From contig JABAKD010000019.1 in NCBI GenBank assembly GCA_012845835.1, forward strand, positions 729,501-793,500: a stretch of 64,000 nucleotides of DNA, given 5' to 3'. The stretch is from Undaria pinnatifida. Its lineage: Eukaryota; Sar; Phaeophyceae; Laminariales; Alariaceae. Below are positions 30,841 to 41,919 of this stretch, in pieces. Position 1 is the first letter of the stretch. Each line of letters begins with the position of its first letter. The notes below the pieces were generated by a model. It worked only from the letters and a program-made list of their open reading frames with translations. It was not told where the DNA came from and searched no databases. The translations under genes were made by a program, and so were the position numbers.

Positions 30841-32900
30841 AGGCCATTGTCCGGGGCGTGGTTCGATGCGGCGAAACTACAGCTCACAGCTCACAGCGTA
30901 CTAGTAGGGACTAGAGATACAAGGGGAGTGCTTCGCAACGAGACAACTACAATGGAGGCCCTGGGCGTGCATGCATTCCTTCATGCTCGATATACCGCGC
31001 AAGCCCTGTCTACGACCGGCGGTACAGCTTGTCTCTCGCACTTTAAGATTCCAACACAGGCAGAAAAACAACAATCAAAGCAGGAAATCCTGAGCAGAAC
31101 CAATGTAACTTTTTTGAGCCAGTCTTCCCGCCACACGCCGTACCGCACGTGCGCACACGCACAGCGCATACTCAATGCGAACACCACATCCATGAGATAT
31201 AACGTACGAAAAGTCACACGCCACGCGCTGCCATCATGCATCAGCCATTACACGAGAGGGCTGGCGAACCACAGACGGGCTGCATGTATGTCCGGTGCCG
31301 GATGTCTACTACAGTAGCTGTTCAATTCTTTCGTCAGCAAGATCCGTGGGTGTTGTTCTCGTCGTCGGCTTGTCTGGGTTGTTCCAGGTAAGACTTCGTA
31401 CGGCTGGCTGTGCTGCTGTGCTCGTCACTGGATTGAATCGCATGAGTTCAACCGCGTTTTTTAATCGACCCGACGGCGCGACTCGCCGTCCAATCAAATA
31501 ATTCACCCAGATGCTCGAACAAGATCTTGGCGTTTTTCTGACGGCATGTCACAGACTGCCCGGACAGTCGGCCAGTCTGCCACAAACGCAGAAGACCGCC
31601 ACTCGTAACACTCATCAAGGCATCTTACATCTAAGACAAGCTACTCGGTAAACTACGAAAAAAGGTAAGCCTAGCCTCGGTCTCGTCGTCGTCTCGTCGT
31701 CTCGTCGCTCGGTATCGCCCAATGTTTGCTGCGCGCTGTGAGGGCCGCACATCGCGTGAGGGGCGTTACGAGCAACTTCTGTTTACCGTGCGAGCACTGC
31801 CGGTTTTTACTGGTGTTGTTATCAACTTAGACTATATTTCACTTGTTTATAAATGCATGGAGCTCGCAGGAAAAATAACGCTGGCTTCTTGGTTGTAGAT
31901 GTCGCTAAGCAAAGTCCGGTCGACTACCCGGGGGGGGGGGGGAAGGTAGAACGTCGGACGTACACACCACGCCACACCACCCCACATTCGATGAGTTCGA
32001 TCACAAGGATGGACATGCCGCCGGTGGACGCTTGAACGAGCGGCTGACGCACACGATTTGTCGCGGGAGTTGGTGTTGGTGTCCGCAACGAGGGAAAGCT
32101 GACCCTGCACCTCTAGGTAAACCTTTTAGCACTATACATTCATAGTAGAGGGGGAGCTTTGGGCTACGTACATCCCGTACGATCATGCAAGCTCTTGCCA
32201 GTGAATCGCTGCCAATGGGAGGATGTGGTCTCGCTCGACCCACGACTATCGCTAAAGGCCTTGCTCCTTGAGAGCTATGGCTAGCTCTATGCTGTTTCAT
32301 GTTCCGTACAATATTTGTGCCGAGTGTTTTTCTAATCTAGTCTGGTTGTTTTATGTACGTACGAGTTGCTATCGCGACATGTTCTAGTCCACGGGACTGC
32401 ATGGACATACCAACCCCAGCTTACTTAGCGTAGCTATACCTCACACACAGTACGCGCTCTAACGCGAGGGAAGAGGAGAAAACGCACAGCTTCCCCTCCC
32501 GCCGGCCTCTCCCAGTCACTGCTGTACGGCAATGTATGTTCCTACTGCAGCGGCGGATACCGATATCGGTTCAACACACCAAACTCTCGTCGACTTGCTG
32601 CGTCGAGCTGCACATATAGTCCATATATATATATCGTGAGCAAACACCACCGTTTACTTTGCTGTGTGGTACATTGCGCGTCTGCTGTTGCTTGCCTTGT
32701 TCTCCGCCCGGCTATCGAGACAATCATGATGGCCATCCAGCGCCCACTCTGATGCTTGCCGATTCTTATCACGCATAATATTGGTTAAGCCCTCCAAAAC
32801 AAACGCCCGCTCGAGTATTGTTGCGTCGAATTGCATCGTGAACAAATGCGATCCTCTGCGTATGGTTTGCTGCGCGACTGTCTGTCGCTTATCTCTTGTT
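30841..32900. other. Upstream region, no confident gene
   Basis: A 156-codon frame (30,847-31,317; first ATG at 30,952) has no motif. A strong donor TTCCAG/GTAAGACT is at 31,388 and another AAAAAG/GTAAGC at 31,660, so non-coding or unrecognised exons of the downstream gene may lie here. A TCGTCGTC run occupies 31,683-31,710. Confidence 0.35.
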
Positions 32901-32923
32901 CTCCAGACGTTGGTATGATAACC

Positions 32924-35615
32924 ATGAAGACCTCCATCAAGCGCCCCCTCCTCTGGGTGGTCCTCTTGTCCCTGCTAACGCCAGCCATATGCTTACCCGA
33001 CTGGCTAGAACGCATCATCATGTGAGTCGTTGGTTCTACGTACATACTTTTGCAAAATAGGTACTGATGAGCATACACAACACATTCTACATGCATAGCA
33101 TGGCAGCGGTACGTACAGAACAGCGCGCAGACTGAGTGACTGGCTATCAAGATTGATTGTTAGCTTTTAATCGTTGTTTCCTAAGCTTAGTCTGGGTAGG
33201 AAATAGTTCCGTGGCGGCGGCTCTTATCGCCAAATGAGAGGAAATCACAAAATCTTAAGCTTACCGAAATTCAAGTGGGTGGCCGCTCACGCCAGCCTTG
33301 ACAGTGACCCTCTTACCGTGCGGCTACCGTACCCTTGGCTAGTCGTGGTTCTAAAGGAAACATCGCTTCAAGAAAGATTCGACGTTATCACGATACTACG
33401 TCGAGAATATCATCGGAGGAGTCGCCGGCTTATAGACTATATATACTAGACTATATGTATATTCTCGACGGCCAATGAATTAAATGCTATGTACAACACG
33501 CGCGAAAGACGCAGCAGTACGAAATAGCACGCGGCTTTCAAAGCCAGGCATCGTCCAAATTTTTACCGAGGTGCCTTTTTATAAGTTTGGGAAAGTTAAA
33601 CTTGTACGATACCATCCATTTCCTATTACTAATTGTTTTAACTTCTCACGATCCCCGAGGCGGTTTATTCTTACTTTTGCAACACTCGAGTGTGCAGTTT
33701 CGTCGCGATTGCTTTCTGAGGTTGATCATCGTCGTGTCATGATCCCTAACCCCAACCCTAACCCTATTTCGACGTCAGCCGCTTAAACCTTTTTGTGACT
33801 CAGAAGAGAAAAACAAAATCGAGAAAAAGTGATGATTACCAAAATTTTACCACAAGAAGCAATGTTGGGGTGGTGGGGCATGCTACTGTACAGGTGCACC
33901 GTGTCTTGTTTTCTTAGGCTCCTTCCTCGCTTACGTAGGCCTATACCTCGCACAAATAACGTTTTGGAGAAAATTAAATAAGAGCTACCCGATTAACAAT
34001 CCCATGGGCCTGAGTTTACAACCAAACATAATACTTCGTGTATAATCTAGTCTATGGACTAGTCTATATTGCAAAAAACAAAATGAAATTCCGACGATTT
34101 GGCGCTAAGAAGCGCCCTGTTATTTTTTCTCAGGAAATGGCTTAGCCGAAAAAAGTGCTATTAATGCCTCTATAGTAAGCACGCGTCCTGCAAGACACGT
34201 GTGCTGCATGGGGACAATGGTACTGTGCTGATGGCCGCTTTTCCTACTGTAGATTAGTTTTCGTCGTTTTCAGTTTGTTCGCTTCACTTGGGTCTCAAAA
34301 AGGTTAAGATTTTCGGTACGCGGCACAAAACAAAAGTACCACTCTGGCAGACGTAACTTCGGGCACGGACGAAACGGCGCAGGAAGAAACGAACCGCCGA
34401 GAAAAGATAATACAGTAGCAGTGGGGGGTCTGTTTATTAAGGCGACATAATGCGAAGGAGTGTTGACCGCCGTATGCCGAGAGGCCGCCCGACTCGTGGG
34501 CATAGACATATGTATTAGTCAGAGTAACAGTCGTGCCAACCGATTTCAACCGCATTATATCGAGAGGCGGCATTATTCTAACCGCATTATATGGGCCCCG
34601 GTACAGTAACTGCTGTATGTGGCGCGAGTGGATTGGAGCACCACCGTTCTCCGGGCAGGCCGAAACACCGTAGTTGTCTATGGCAAACTTTCTGATAAAC
34701 TTACGAAACACTGTATCTAACAACCACGTTGTTTCCGACTCTTCTGCTTTGTTTCGTCGCGCTTTTTGACAGAATCACTAAAACAGTGTTCCGAAGACAT
34801 TGCTGTTCCCACCCTTTCTGCTATTTTGTGCTTTATATGATATATTTGTAAAAACACATACCTGGTATTGCTTGTTGATTGAAAAGCATCAATTGGCGAC
34901 CGACTTCTTGAAGGAAATTCTACGAATCCGAGTCAGTTTATCCAATATATCCAAACCTTACCCCTTATCCCTAACCCCAAATCTAACTCTATCCCAACAC
35001 CTGCCCCCTATGGCCCTATCCCTAGTCCTAATCATAACTATTAGTAGTACTCGGATGTGCGATTTCATTTCGATTACGTCGCTGCAGGGCTCCGAGCATG
35101 GCCCCGAGCCAGTACAAGACAGATAACTCATCATCCACTGGGAGCAGCAGCACCAGCAGCACGGCGGCTAACACCAACACCAACTCGGACACCGGCTCCG
35201 ATATCGACGAGTTGTACATCCTTGACGAACAAGCTCCAGTCGAATCGTGGGTAGTTGCTCATCACACTACCGCGCTAGCCTACGATGCGGCCTTAACTCG
35301 TCATCTTAACAACGACAACCAGATCGTCGCGCCGGACGGTGCGGTTGGAGAAACCCCCTTGCCTCGTACGGGGAACGATATCCATGCGGTAGTGGAAACC
35401 CCCATGCCCCAGACAGGAGAGCCCGACGGGCACTACCTCGACCGCGAAGAGGTTCCGGTCAGAGCATGGGTGGCAGCTCATCATGACCCCGCGGTAGCCT
35501 TCGACTCAGCCTTGGCTCGTCAGCTACAGTTCGAGGAGGAGGAGGACGAGTTTGTCTTGCCTTACGATGCCCTAGGAGAAACTGTCGCGCCCCAGACAGG
35601 AGAAGAACCCGAGAC

Positions 35616-35646
<31 letters not shown>

Positions 35647-38600
35647 GACGCAGCGTGGCAAATGCAGCTGGCGCAGTTCGCTACTGCTCTACTCCTCGCG
35701 TGCTTCGGGTTCAACGACGAACCTCGTGCGGGTTGCGGCGGCGGCGGTGGCGACGGCGGCGGCGGCGGAGGTGGTCGTGGTCCAGAGAGACGAGAGGGTG
35801 GCAGTGAGAGCGGTCGTAGCAGGAACACCGGTGACAGCGTCGGCAGTCCTGGGAGGGTTGGCAACAGTGAGGAGGATGCTTCGATCTTCGACCAGGTTGG
35901 AGATACCTTTGACGTTTTCATGTCCAGGCTAGGCCGGGGGATGATGGACGCGCTAGGCTTCAAAGACACTGACGATAATGATCACAGTGATGGCCCGCTC
36001 CCCGAGTCTTCTGCCGGGCGCATCGCTCGCTGGCGCAAATACGCCACTTCTTGGTGCTGGCAAGCACACCATGTCACCCGGGCGACCGTACGAGGTTCGG
36101 AGAGGGATCTTGACACGCACCCACGCGAGAGCTGGATCACCACACGTGATTCTAATAGAGATCTGGACACGCTCGGGTGGGACATGCGACGCCTGAGTCT
36201 GAGATGCAACGTGACCTCAAGGATTCAGCGCATTGTCAAGAAGTTCCTCGAAAGCTGTCCGGCTATCGGCTACACGCAGGTACTAATCACATTAATACTT
36301 TTTTAAGGCTAAATACGCAGTACGAGATGTTCCGCATAGTGCGATATGTTGAGCGATGATCCAGCTTGTCAAGAAGAAGTTTGTTGAAGCTATCCGCTTA
36401 TATATGTCGTACACCCAGGTAACGTTCATATTATTCCGGGTACGCTTTTCACGATATGTTCCGTGCATAGTACGACATCTAGAGCGATGATGCACGGCTG
36501 GCAGTATCGACGATTTCCTCGAAGGCTATCCGGCTATAGGCTATATCCAGGTATGGTGGGGTGATATTTTGCCGAACTGGACAGAGTCATACATCGGACG
36601 TTCTGAGCGCATTCAAAATTAGCCTTTCCCAAACGTTACGTAAGATACATTACATTCCAGCGTGCCGGGCGACTATATAAGTACGACGAAAGCTTTGGGA
36701 TCGCATGCAAAGTGCGTTTCTGCAGCAGTTCAGGGTGCACCCGCATGAAAGCCGCCTATTACTAACATGAGTGGAAGCTCTGTGCGGATCGTGTTCGCGC
36801 TCTGACCTTTTAACACCAAGACATTACGCTTAATATATAGTTGCTCTGACGACGACCCATAGCTCAGATTCCGTTCTTTGCTCTACTGTGCATGCCAGGG
36901 CTTCGATTATGCCTGCAGCGCCATCCTCAAGGCAACTGGGTACGACGAGATATACACCCTGGAGTTGTTCAACGCCTGGGCAACGGCAGCGGGGCGGGTG
37001 GTGACCGACGAGAACAACCGCCGAAAGGCAAGCACCCTAAGTTATCGGTTTAGCATTGTTTTGTGGAGATAGTGCCATGGATTTACCGTGGTTTCGTGGA
37101 GCGATTCGTATGGATTTACCGTGGGCTCGCCGAGCAAATGAATATTCGGATTTTTCTTTACCGTAGTTACATCGAGCAAGCTTTATGGGTTTACCGTAGT
37201 TTCGTCGAAGGGTATGTTGAGCTTAAGCTTCATTTTTCAGGAAAGCCTATAGCGAGGGGTGTACACCAGCGCTCGAATCACGTCCCACGTGGGCTGGACG
37301 TCCTCAACAAGCAGCAATGGATGTGCTATCCAACTGTTATGGTTGCGCTTGCCATCTGACAACGATCAATCACCTACAGCACCACCACCAGAAAAAGAAC
37401 AAGAAAAATAACAAGACAAATAACAAGAAACAGAAAACCAAAATACCAAGGAAGCCTACGCTCGTAGGCTGCCTCTATCCATTCATAATCATTTACACAA
37501 AACGTTTTTTTGTTGTCACATCTAACCTAACCATTATAAACCACCTCATTCACTGCCGCAGACAGTCCTGTTCGCCACAGACAAGCGCAGCCGCACCACT
37601 CGCCAGATTGTGTTTTAAAATATTCCGTGATGGGCATACTAGACATCACGCCTCTCCAAGTTAGCGCCAAACAGCCACCCCCCCCGCCCCTGCATGCCTT
37701 GCTGTAGGTATCTCAGTACGCCTTTGACATGTGCAGTCGCGCGGTGCAAGACCTTCTAGCGAGAGACGCGATGATGGACATCAAACGCCTCTCCAAAGCC
37801 GAGCAAGGGAGCACCCTTTACACCCATGTATTCCACACGTGAGGACCTTGAATTCGACAAAATAAGGAGAGTACGGTCTAGTTCGACGCGCGAGTCGACA
37901 CGGGACGAAAGGGCTGACGTAGTTTTGCCACAGTAGTGAAGGCACATACCAGCGTAGTGACCCTGTGTCTGTGCTACGTCTACAGATCCCAGGTTAATAA
38001 TTTCATCGCAACGTGTCTCGTGCACGTGCTAAAAACAAAATCACCGGCGCAAAACTCTGAGTTCAAGAACACGCGCATGCCTAAATCACAACCAGACCTG
38101 GCAAGCGAGACAAACTGCAGAAAGGTTCAGTATATTCACTCATTCATTAATTGATGTACCTGGTATTTACGTTATAAAAATTCGCAGACAAGAGCGATCT
38201 AGGTTAGTCACCTGCCCATGACCCCCTCCCCCTCGCCCCTTGATGTTGATATGTGCCTACTTGACGTCGGTACTTGTACGCGCCTGTACGGCATTTGTGT
38301 ATACACATGTAGGTGTATTTCGTCAATGTGCGCTAGAGTGGAACTGCCCGAGGTCGTGCAGTTGGTGATCATCGACAAGACCCTCAAGGCCGGCGTAAAC
38401 GGGCCCGGAGTTAGCGCTTGGGTAGCGACCGTTCTCCTTTCAATCGCGCAGAAGGACGCCAAGATATCGCTCGAACAGAACGTGAGTTGCCTATAGTAGT
38501 GACATGTAAGTGTGGCGTTATAGTATAACATTGGTTTTGGTTGCCCTCCTCCAATGCGTGAGAGTACAATGAATGAGCTTTCAACATCGATGATCACTTA

Positions 38601-39848
38601 TAAGCATGACCAGAAGCACAAGAAAACCTAGCATGTTCATACCAGGTATCATGCAGTCACGTACATCACACGAGATACCTGGCAGCTAGCGTTCGCGTAT
38701 ACAACAACCCAGTTCTGCTCTCCATAGCTACCGCCGTGAAGGACGCCAAGCTACATTGTATCGCAAGACAAGAAGCATGGGTGGCTATTGACGGACGCGT
38801 TTAACTCTAATTCATAGTACCACTGTGGACTAAAATATAAGGACGGGTAGTTATTAGTATCAAAACCCTAACGGTTCTTATATTTACGTCACAGTTGTAT
38901 GTTAAGCTGCCATAGTACTATGGTGTCGTTGTGTGCTTCTGCTTCAGGTAGATTATGGTCGTTGTTGAGTCGCTGTTGCTGACCTACAATGCGGCTGTAT
39001 ATCGTCCCCATCTAAGTCAGAGACTGCTGTAATTCGTTGTTATGTGTGCTATCCCACAATGTGCAGCATGAGCCAATTCAAGGTCGATCGATCACAAACA
39101 TTCTCCGAAAGAATTGTGCAAGAAAACCGAGGGCATCCTACCAAAATGGATTCCTATGCACACACTCTCACTCATTGTTTCACCTCCGCATCATACATCA
39201 ATTCAAGCCTGCACACATGTGTCAATACCAACGACTCACGTCCTTGCTTAGCACTGTAGTGGCGTCCTTCGTATGTGAATCTACGTAAGATGTCGTATAT
39301 CTACCTTCGGTACCCTCCCCTCCCCTCCCCTATCTCTCAATCTTCGGTGCTCCCATCCTCTGCCCCAATACTCCCCCCCCCCCCCCTCCCCCCCTCCCCC
39401 AATATTCGGTGATCTCTATCCCTTCTCGTCTAATCTCAATAGTCGGTACTCTTGCCTCCTCGTTCTCTTCCCTCCCTCCTTCCATATCTCAATATCTGTG
39501 CCTTCCCCCCCCCCCTCCCCTACATATCCCCATGTTCCGTATCCCCCCTCAAAAATCCTTCAATTCTCAATACGCCCCGTCAATATTGGATACCCCTTCC
39601 CCCAATTTTCGATACCCCCAACCAATATTCAATTTCCCCCTCCCCACAAACTGAGTACATCCCCACAATATTCGATACCCCCCCCCGCCCTTGCATGTGT
39701 GTTGTGGCTGTTTGACCGTCCTCAGCTGAGCAAGGGCCAGCTGCTAGCCAAGGCTGCTGCAAAAGTGTCTTCGTTCTCTGATCTTGAGAAGGCTGCCCAC
39801 ACTACACTGCCCTCCTTCATCAGGGGCTATCGCAGGGCTCTCCCCTGA
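32924..39848 (+). CDS. Predicted 7-exon gene for a secreted protein of unknown function
   Basis: Exons proposed: 32,924-33,021; 35,088-36,279; 36,365-36,418; 36,863-37,027; 37,717-37,838; 38,337-38,481; 39,726-39,848 (TGA). Phases agree at every junction and total 1,899 nt (632 residues). Donors are GTGAGT, GTACTA, GTAACG, a GC donor (AAG/GCAAGC), GTGAGG and GTGAGT; acceptors are CTGCAG, TCCAG, CATAG, TCTCAG, GCTAG and CCTCAG. Exon 1 encodes a signal peptide: MKTSIKRP, a hydrophobic LLWVVLLSLLTPAIC, then LPDW. Exon 2 is acidic and Gly-rich; exons 3-7 encode an ordinary helical-looking tail (for example VELPEVVQLVIIDKTLKAG, LLAKAAAKVSSFSDLEKAA). I recognise no family. The agreement of phases is the main support; the long intron 1 (2.07 kb), the weak exon-4 acceptor and the GC donor are the weakest points. 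Confidence 0.5.
33234..33449 (+). CDS. Possible alternative or paralogous exon inside intron 1
   Basis: An open frame reads KWVAAHASLDSDPLTV then a hydrophobic PWLVVVLKE stretch. The WVAAH start resembles the repeat in exon 2 (WVAAHHDPAVAFDSAL). It may be a diverged copy of that module or an alternative exon; no clean splice pair is seen around it. Confidence 0.22.
   Translation: MRGNHKILSLPKFKWVAAHASLDSDPLTVRLPYPWLVVVLKETSLQERFDVITILRREYHRRSRRLIDYIY
33885..34200 (+). repeat. R2 copy inside intron 1
   Basis: GTACAGGTGCACCGTGTCTT, TTAGGCTCCTTCCTC, ATCCCATGGGCC, AAATTCCGACGATTTGGCGC, GAAGCGCCCTGTTATTTTTT and TAGTAAGCACGCGTCC follow R2 order. Its position inside the predicted intron fits a transposable-element insertion. 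Confidence 0.45.
35088..36279 (+). CDS. Large exon 2: acidic, repeat-bearing, Gly-rich segment
   Basis: This is the longest clean coding segment in the window; an ATG at 35,098 opens 402 codons if the downstream donor is not used. Numbering from that ATG, a Ser/Thr/Asn-rich linker (9-31) is followed by two imperfect repeats beginning at W51 (WVVAHHTTALAYDAALTRHL) and W124 (WVAAHHDPAVAFDSALARQL). Three copies of an E-T-x-x-P-x-T-G motif are at about 85, 100 and 161. An acidic run is at 146-151 and 169-183, a hydrophobic stretch at 189-204, a Gly run at 213-228, and a basic C-terminal part ends in IVKKFLESCPAIGYTQ. Codon use is GC-rich at third positions, unlike the surrounding DNA. Function is unknown. 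Confidence 0.7.
36225..36552 (+). repeat. Triplicated micro-exon plus intron unit
   Basis: Three related segments end at splice-donor-like sites 36,279, 36,418 and 36,550 (spacing 139 and 132 bp). They encode VKKFLESCPAIGYTQ, VKKKFVEAIRLYMSYTQ and SIDDFLEGYPAIGYIQ. The intervening intron is also duplicated: TGTTCCGCATAGTGCGATAT (36,327) against TGTTCCGTGCATAGTACGAC (36,457), then GAGCGATGAT in both. Unit 2 is 54 nt and in phase; unit 3 would be 46 nt and breaks the frame, so it looks like a decayed or alternative exon. Confidence 0.6.
38712..38805 (+). pseudogene. Duplicated fragment of exon 6
   Basis: GTTCTGCTCTCCATAGCTAC and GTGAAGGACGCCAAGCTACA mirror GTTCTCCTTTCAATCGCGCA and GAAGGACGCCAAGATATCGC of the exon at 38,337-38,481. 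The encoded VLLSIATAVKDAKL compares with VLLSIAQKDAKI. The copy reads on to a stop (TAA near 38,804). Its acceptor phase does not match the upstream exon, so it is a relic or an alternative terminal exon. Confidence 0.45.
39300..39690 (+). repeat. C-rich degenerate AATATTCGGTACCCC repeats
   Basis: Units of about 45-60 bp combine CCCCTCCCC runs with CAATATTCGRTACC-like blocks. It lies in the last predicted intron just upstream of the terminal exon and might act as a long polypyrimidine tract. Confidence 0.6.
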
Positions 39849-39969
39849 TGCTATCAATAGAGTGCCCCGGGAAAATTGTTCATAAAGCCTTCAAGGACAC
39901 TGACTGTTAATAGCAGCATCATCGGGGCTACAGGTACTACTTGCAGTAGTAGTGCCCATGCTGCCCTTG

Positions 39970-40960
39970 AGAGATGTTTCGTGGATGGATTCGTTTTTCT
40001 GTTGGTCCACTCCATATGCATGCTAACCGTGAGACGTGAACAGTGGATGGGTTCCATGTTTGGTCTCCTGTATACTTATGGTGGGCCTCAGAGAAGTTTA
40101 GCGAACGGGTTTGGTGCTGTTGGTCCCCTAGTTCGGAGAACATGCTTGGGGTGACCGTGGGAGATGGGCAGGGTATGATCTCGGTGTCGTGGTGTGCTGG
40201 TCTCCTGTTTCCTATGTGGTGATCGTGAGGGATGTTACAGTCTTATAGTCGCGCCGTGAGATGGTTGTTTGAAGAATCAAGTATCGAAATAGCCTACATC
40301 AATCGGAATACTACAGTATATATATATACTAAATATCGTACTTGTACCTACTCGTCGTGTAAAGGAGACGTTTTTTGGGGGGGGGGTCGGAAGGACGTTA
40401 CGTTGATCACGAGTGAGAGACGTGTGGTGAACGGATTCGATGCAGTTGCTCCCCTATGTGCTTGGTTGATAACGTGTTGTGCTGGTATGTGTTAGTAGTG
40501 GGTGTGTTCGATACGTTTCCCCCTACATGCTTAGCTGATAATTTCGTGTGGGAGATGCTAATATTACAGTGGTACATGCCGACCGTGGGAGATGTTTGGT
40601 GGAAGGATTCGATGTGTTGACTCCCTGTATGCTCTTGGTGGCTTCTGTGATGAACTTTGTGTGCAGTCTTTTTTATACATTATCCCTTCGTCGGGCTGTG
40701 CCCAGGGCTACTATATATTGACCTTGAGACGCGATTGGTGGACACGTTCGGTGTGTTGCCCCCTTGTCGATACGATATTGGCGACATTAGTAACATTGGT
40801 GGGTGGATTCGAGATATATTGGTAACACTATTTGTGGATGGATTCGAGATATGTTGGATCCTCTGTATGCTTGTTTGACTGTGTTGATGCACTCTGTGCG
40901 CGAAAGGGCGGATTTCCATGCGTTGTGCCCCCCGGTATACTCGGTTGATAGCGTTACGTA
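39970..40960 (+). repeat. Degenerate 60-100 bp repeats
   Basis: Recurrent blocks: CGTGGGAGATG, GGTGRACGGATTCGATG, TGTTGCTCCCCTGTATGCTT and GGTTGATA (for example at 40,030, 40,155, 40,430, 40,590 and 40,735). Unit length varies and there is no coding signal. Related CGGTGTGCTATCCTTTGRGA blocks occur at 41,503 and 41,768. Confidence 0.45.
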
Positions 40961-41915
40961 CTGCACCTCTTGCAGCGCTGGGGATAAATCACCTACCAGT
41001 ACGATCATAAATGCAAGGGGCTTCTTTGTATACCGCACACAGCGTGCCCGAAAGCATTTATATTCACGACCAGCTTGGTACTGTTTAAACCAAATGCCAA
41101 GGGATGTCGAGTCCTGGTTCAGGTAGGTAGGGGATGTTGGAGTTGTTTGCTTCGTTTCTACAGCCCTTTACGGCGATTTTTCTTGTTTTCTTAAGCTTCC
41201 AAAATCGTCTGCTTTTCATTTGCGTATTTTCGGCGTGTACCACCGCGGGCTAGCGGGAAAAAATTCTCGATCATACGATACTACGATAAAGAAATTTCGA
41301 AAACGGATTGAGGGATTTTGGAAAAAAGGGAAAAAGTGTGATCAGGGCTTGACAGTAGATAACTATGCCAGTAGTAAGTGTATCGCGACATTACTGTACG
41401 TAGTCGTCGTCTGTACATGTATGTGAAGAATGCAGTACCGGTTGGCGGAAAGATTGTGTCATGCGTTGATTGCATAGTGCCATTTGGGAACACAATGCTG
41501 TACGGTGTGCTATCCTTTGGGACGAGGTGCCGCTAATTTAGCAGTCCGATTTTGGCGAGTATTCTCAAGTGGTGTTACCCCGATTTGTCTTGTTTCTGGT
41601 CTGTTGTTGCTTCGTTTGATTTCGTCATTTGCATGGCTGTATGTACAACGGAGGAAACAATCCGTCGATTGAGACGTGGCTTTGTGAAACACGATGCTGC
41701 GCGGCATGCCGTCCGTTGGGGTGTGGTGGGAGCATTCGTTGAAATGGGTGTCCCACGATGCTCTGTGGTGTGCTGTCCTTTGAGATGTGCTGCATGTTAT
41801 CCCATTTGTCCATATAAATACCGTGTACATCACTGTAGTATAGCGTGTGAGAGCCAATCGTCCGGTGGCACTGGCTCAGTGAATGAAATTACCTTGAAAA
41901 TTATCATTGTCTGCC
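40961..41915. other. No supported gene
   Basis: Frames of 107-125 codons (40,803-41,126; 41,552-41,929) have no motif and are not initiated convincingly. Only the two-copy block noted at 41,503 and 41,768 stands out. Confidence 0.4.
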
Positions 41916-41919
41916 TCTC

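Noticed and set aside
35978-36209. Alternative-frame ORFs within the large exon
   Set aside because: Codon bias and repeat structure support the main frame only.
37241-37664. Additional exon after a good TTTTTCAG acceptor
   Set aside because: Including it breaks phase with the neighbouring exons of the gene model; two competing frames are both open, so coding is undecided and I left it in the intron.
39044-39259. 71-codon frame after GTGCAG in the last intron
   Set aside because: No matching donor and not needed for the phase-consistent model; could still be an alternative exon.
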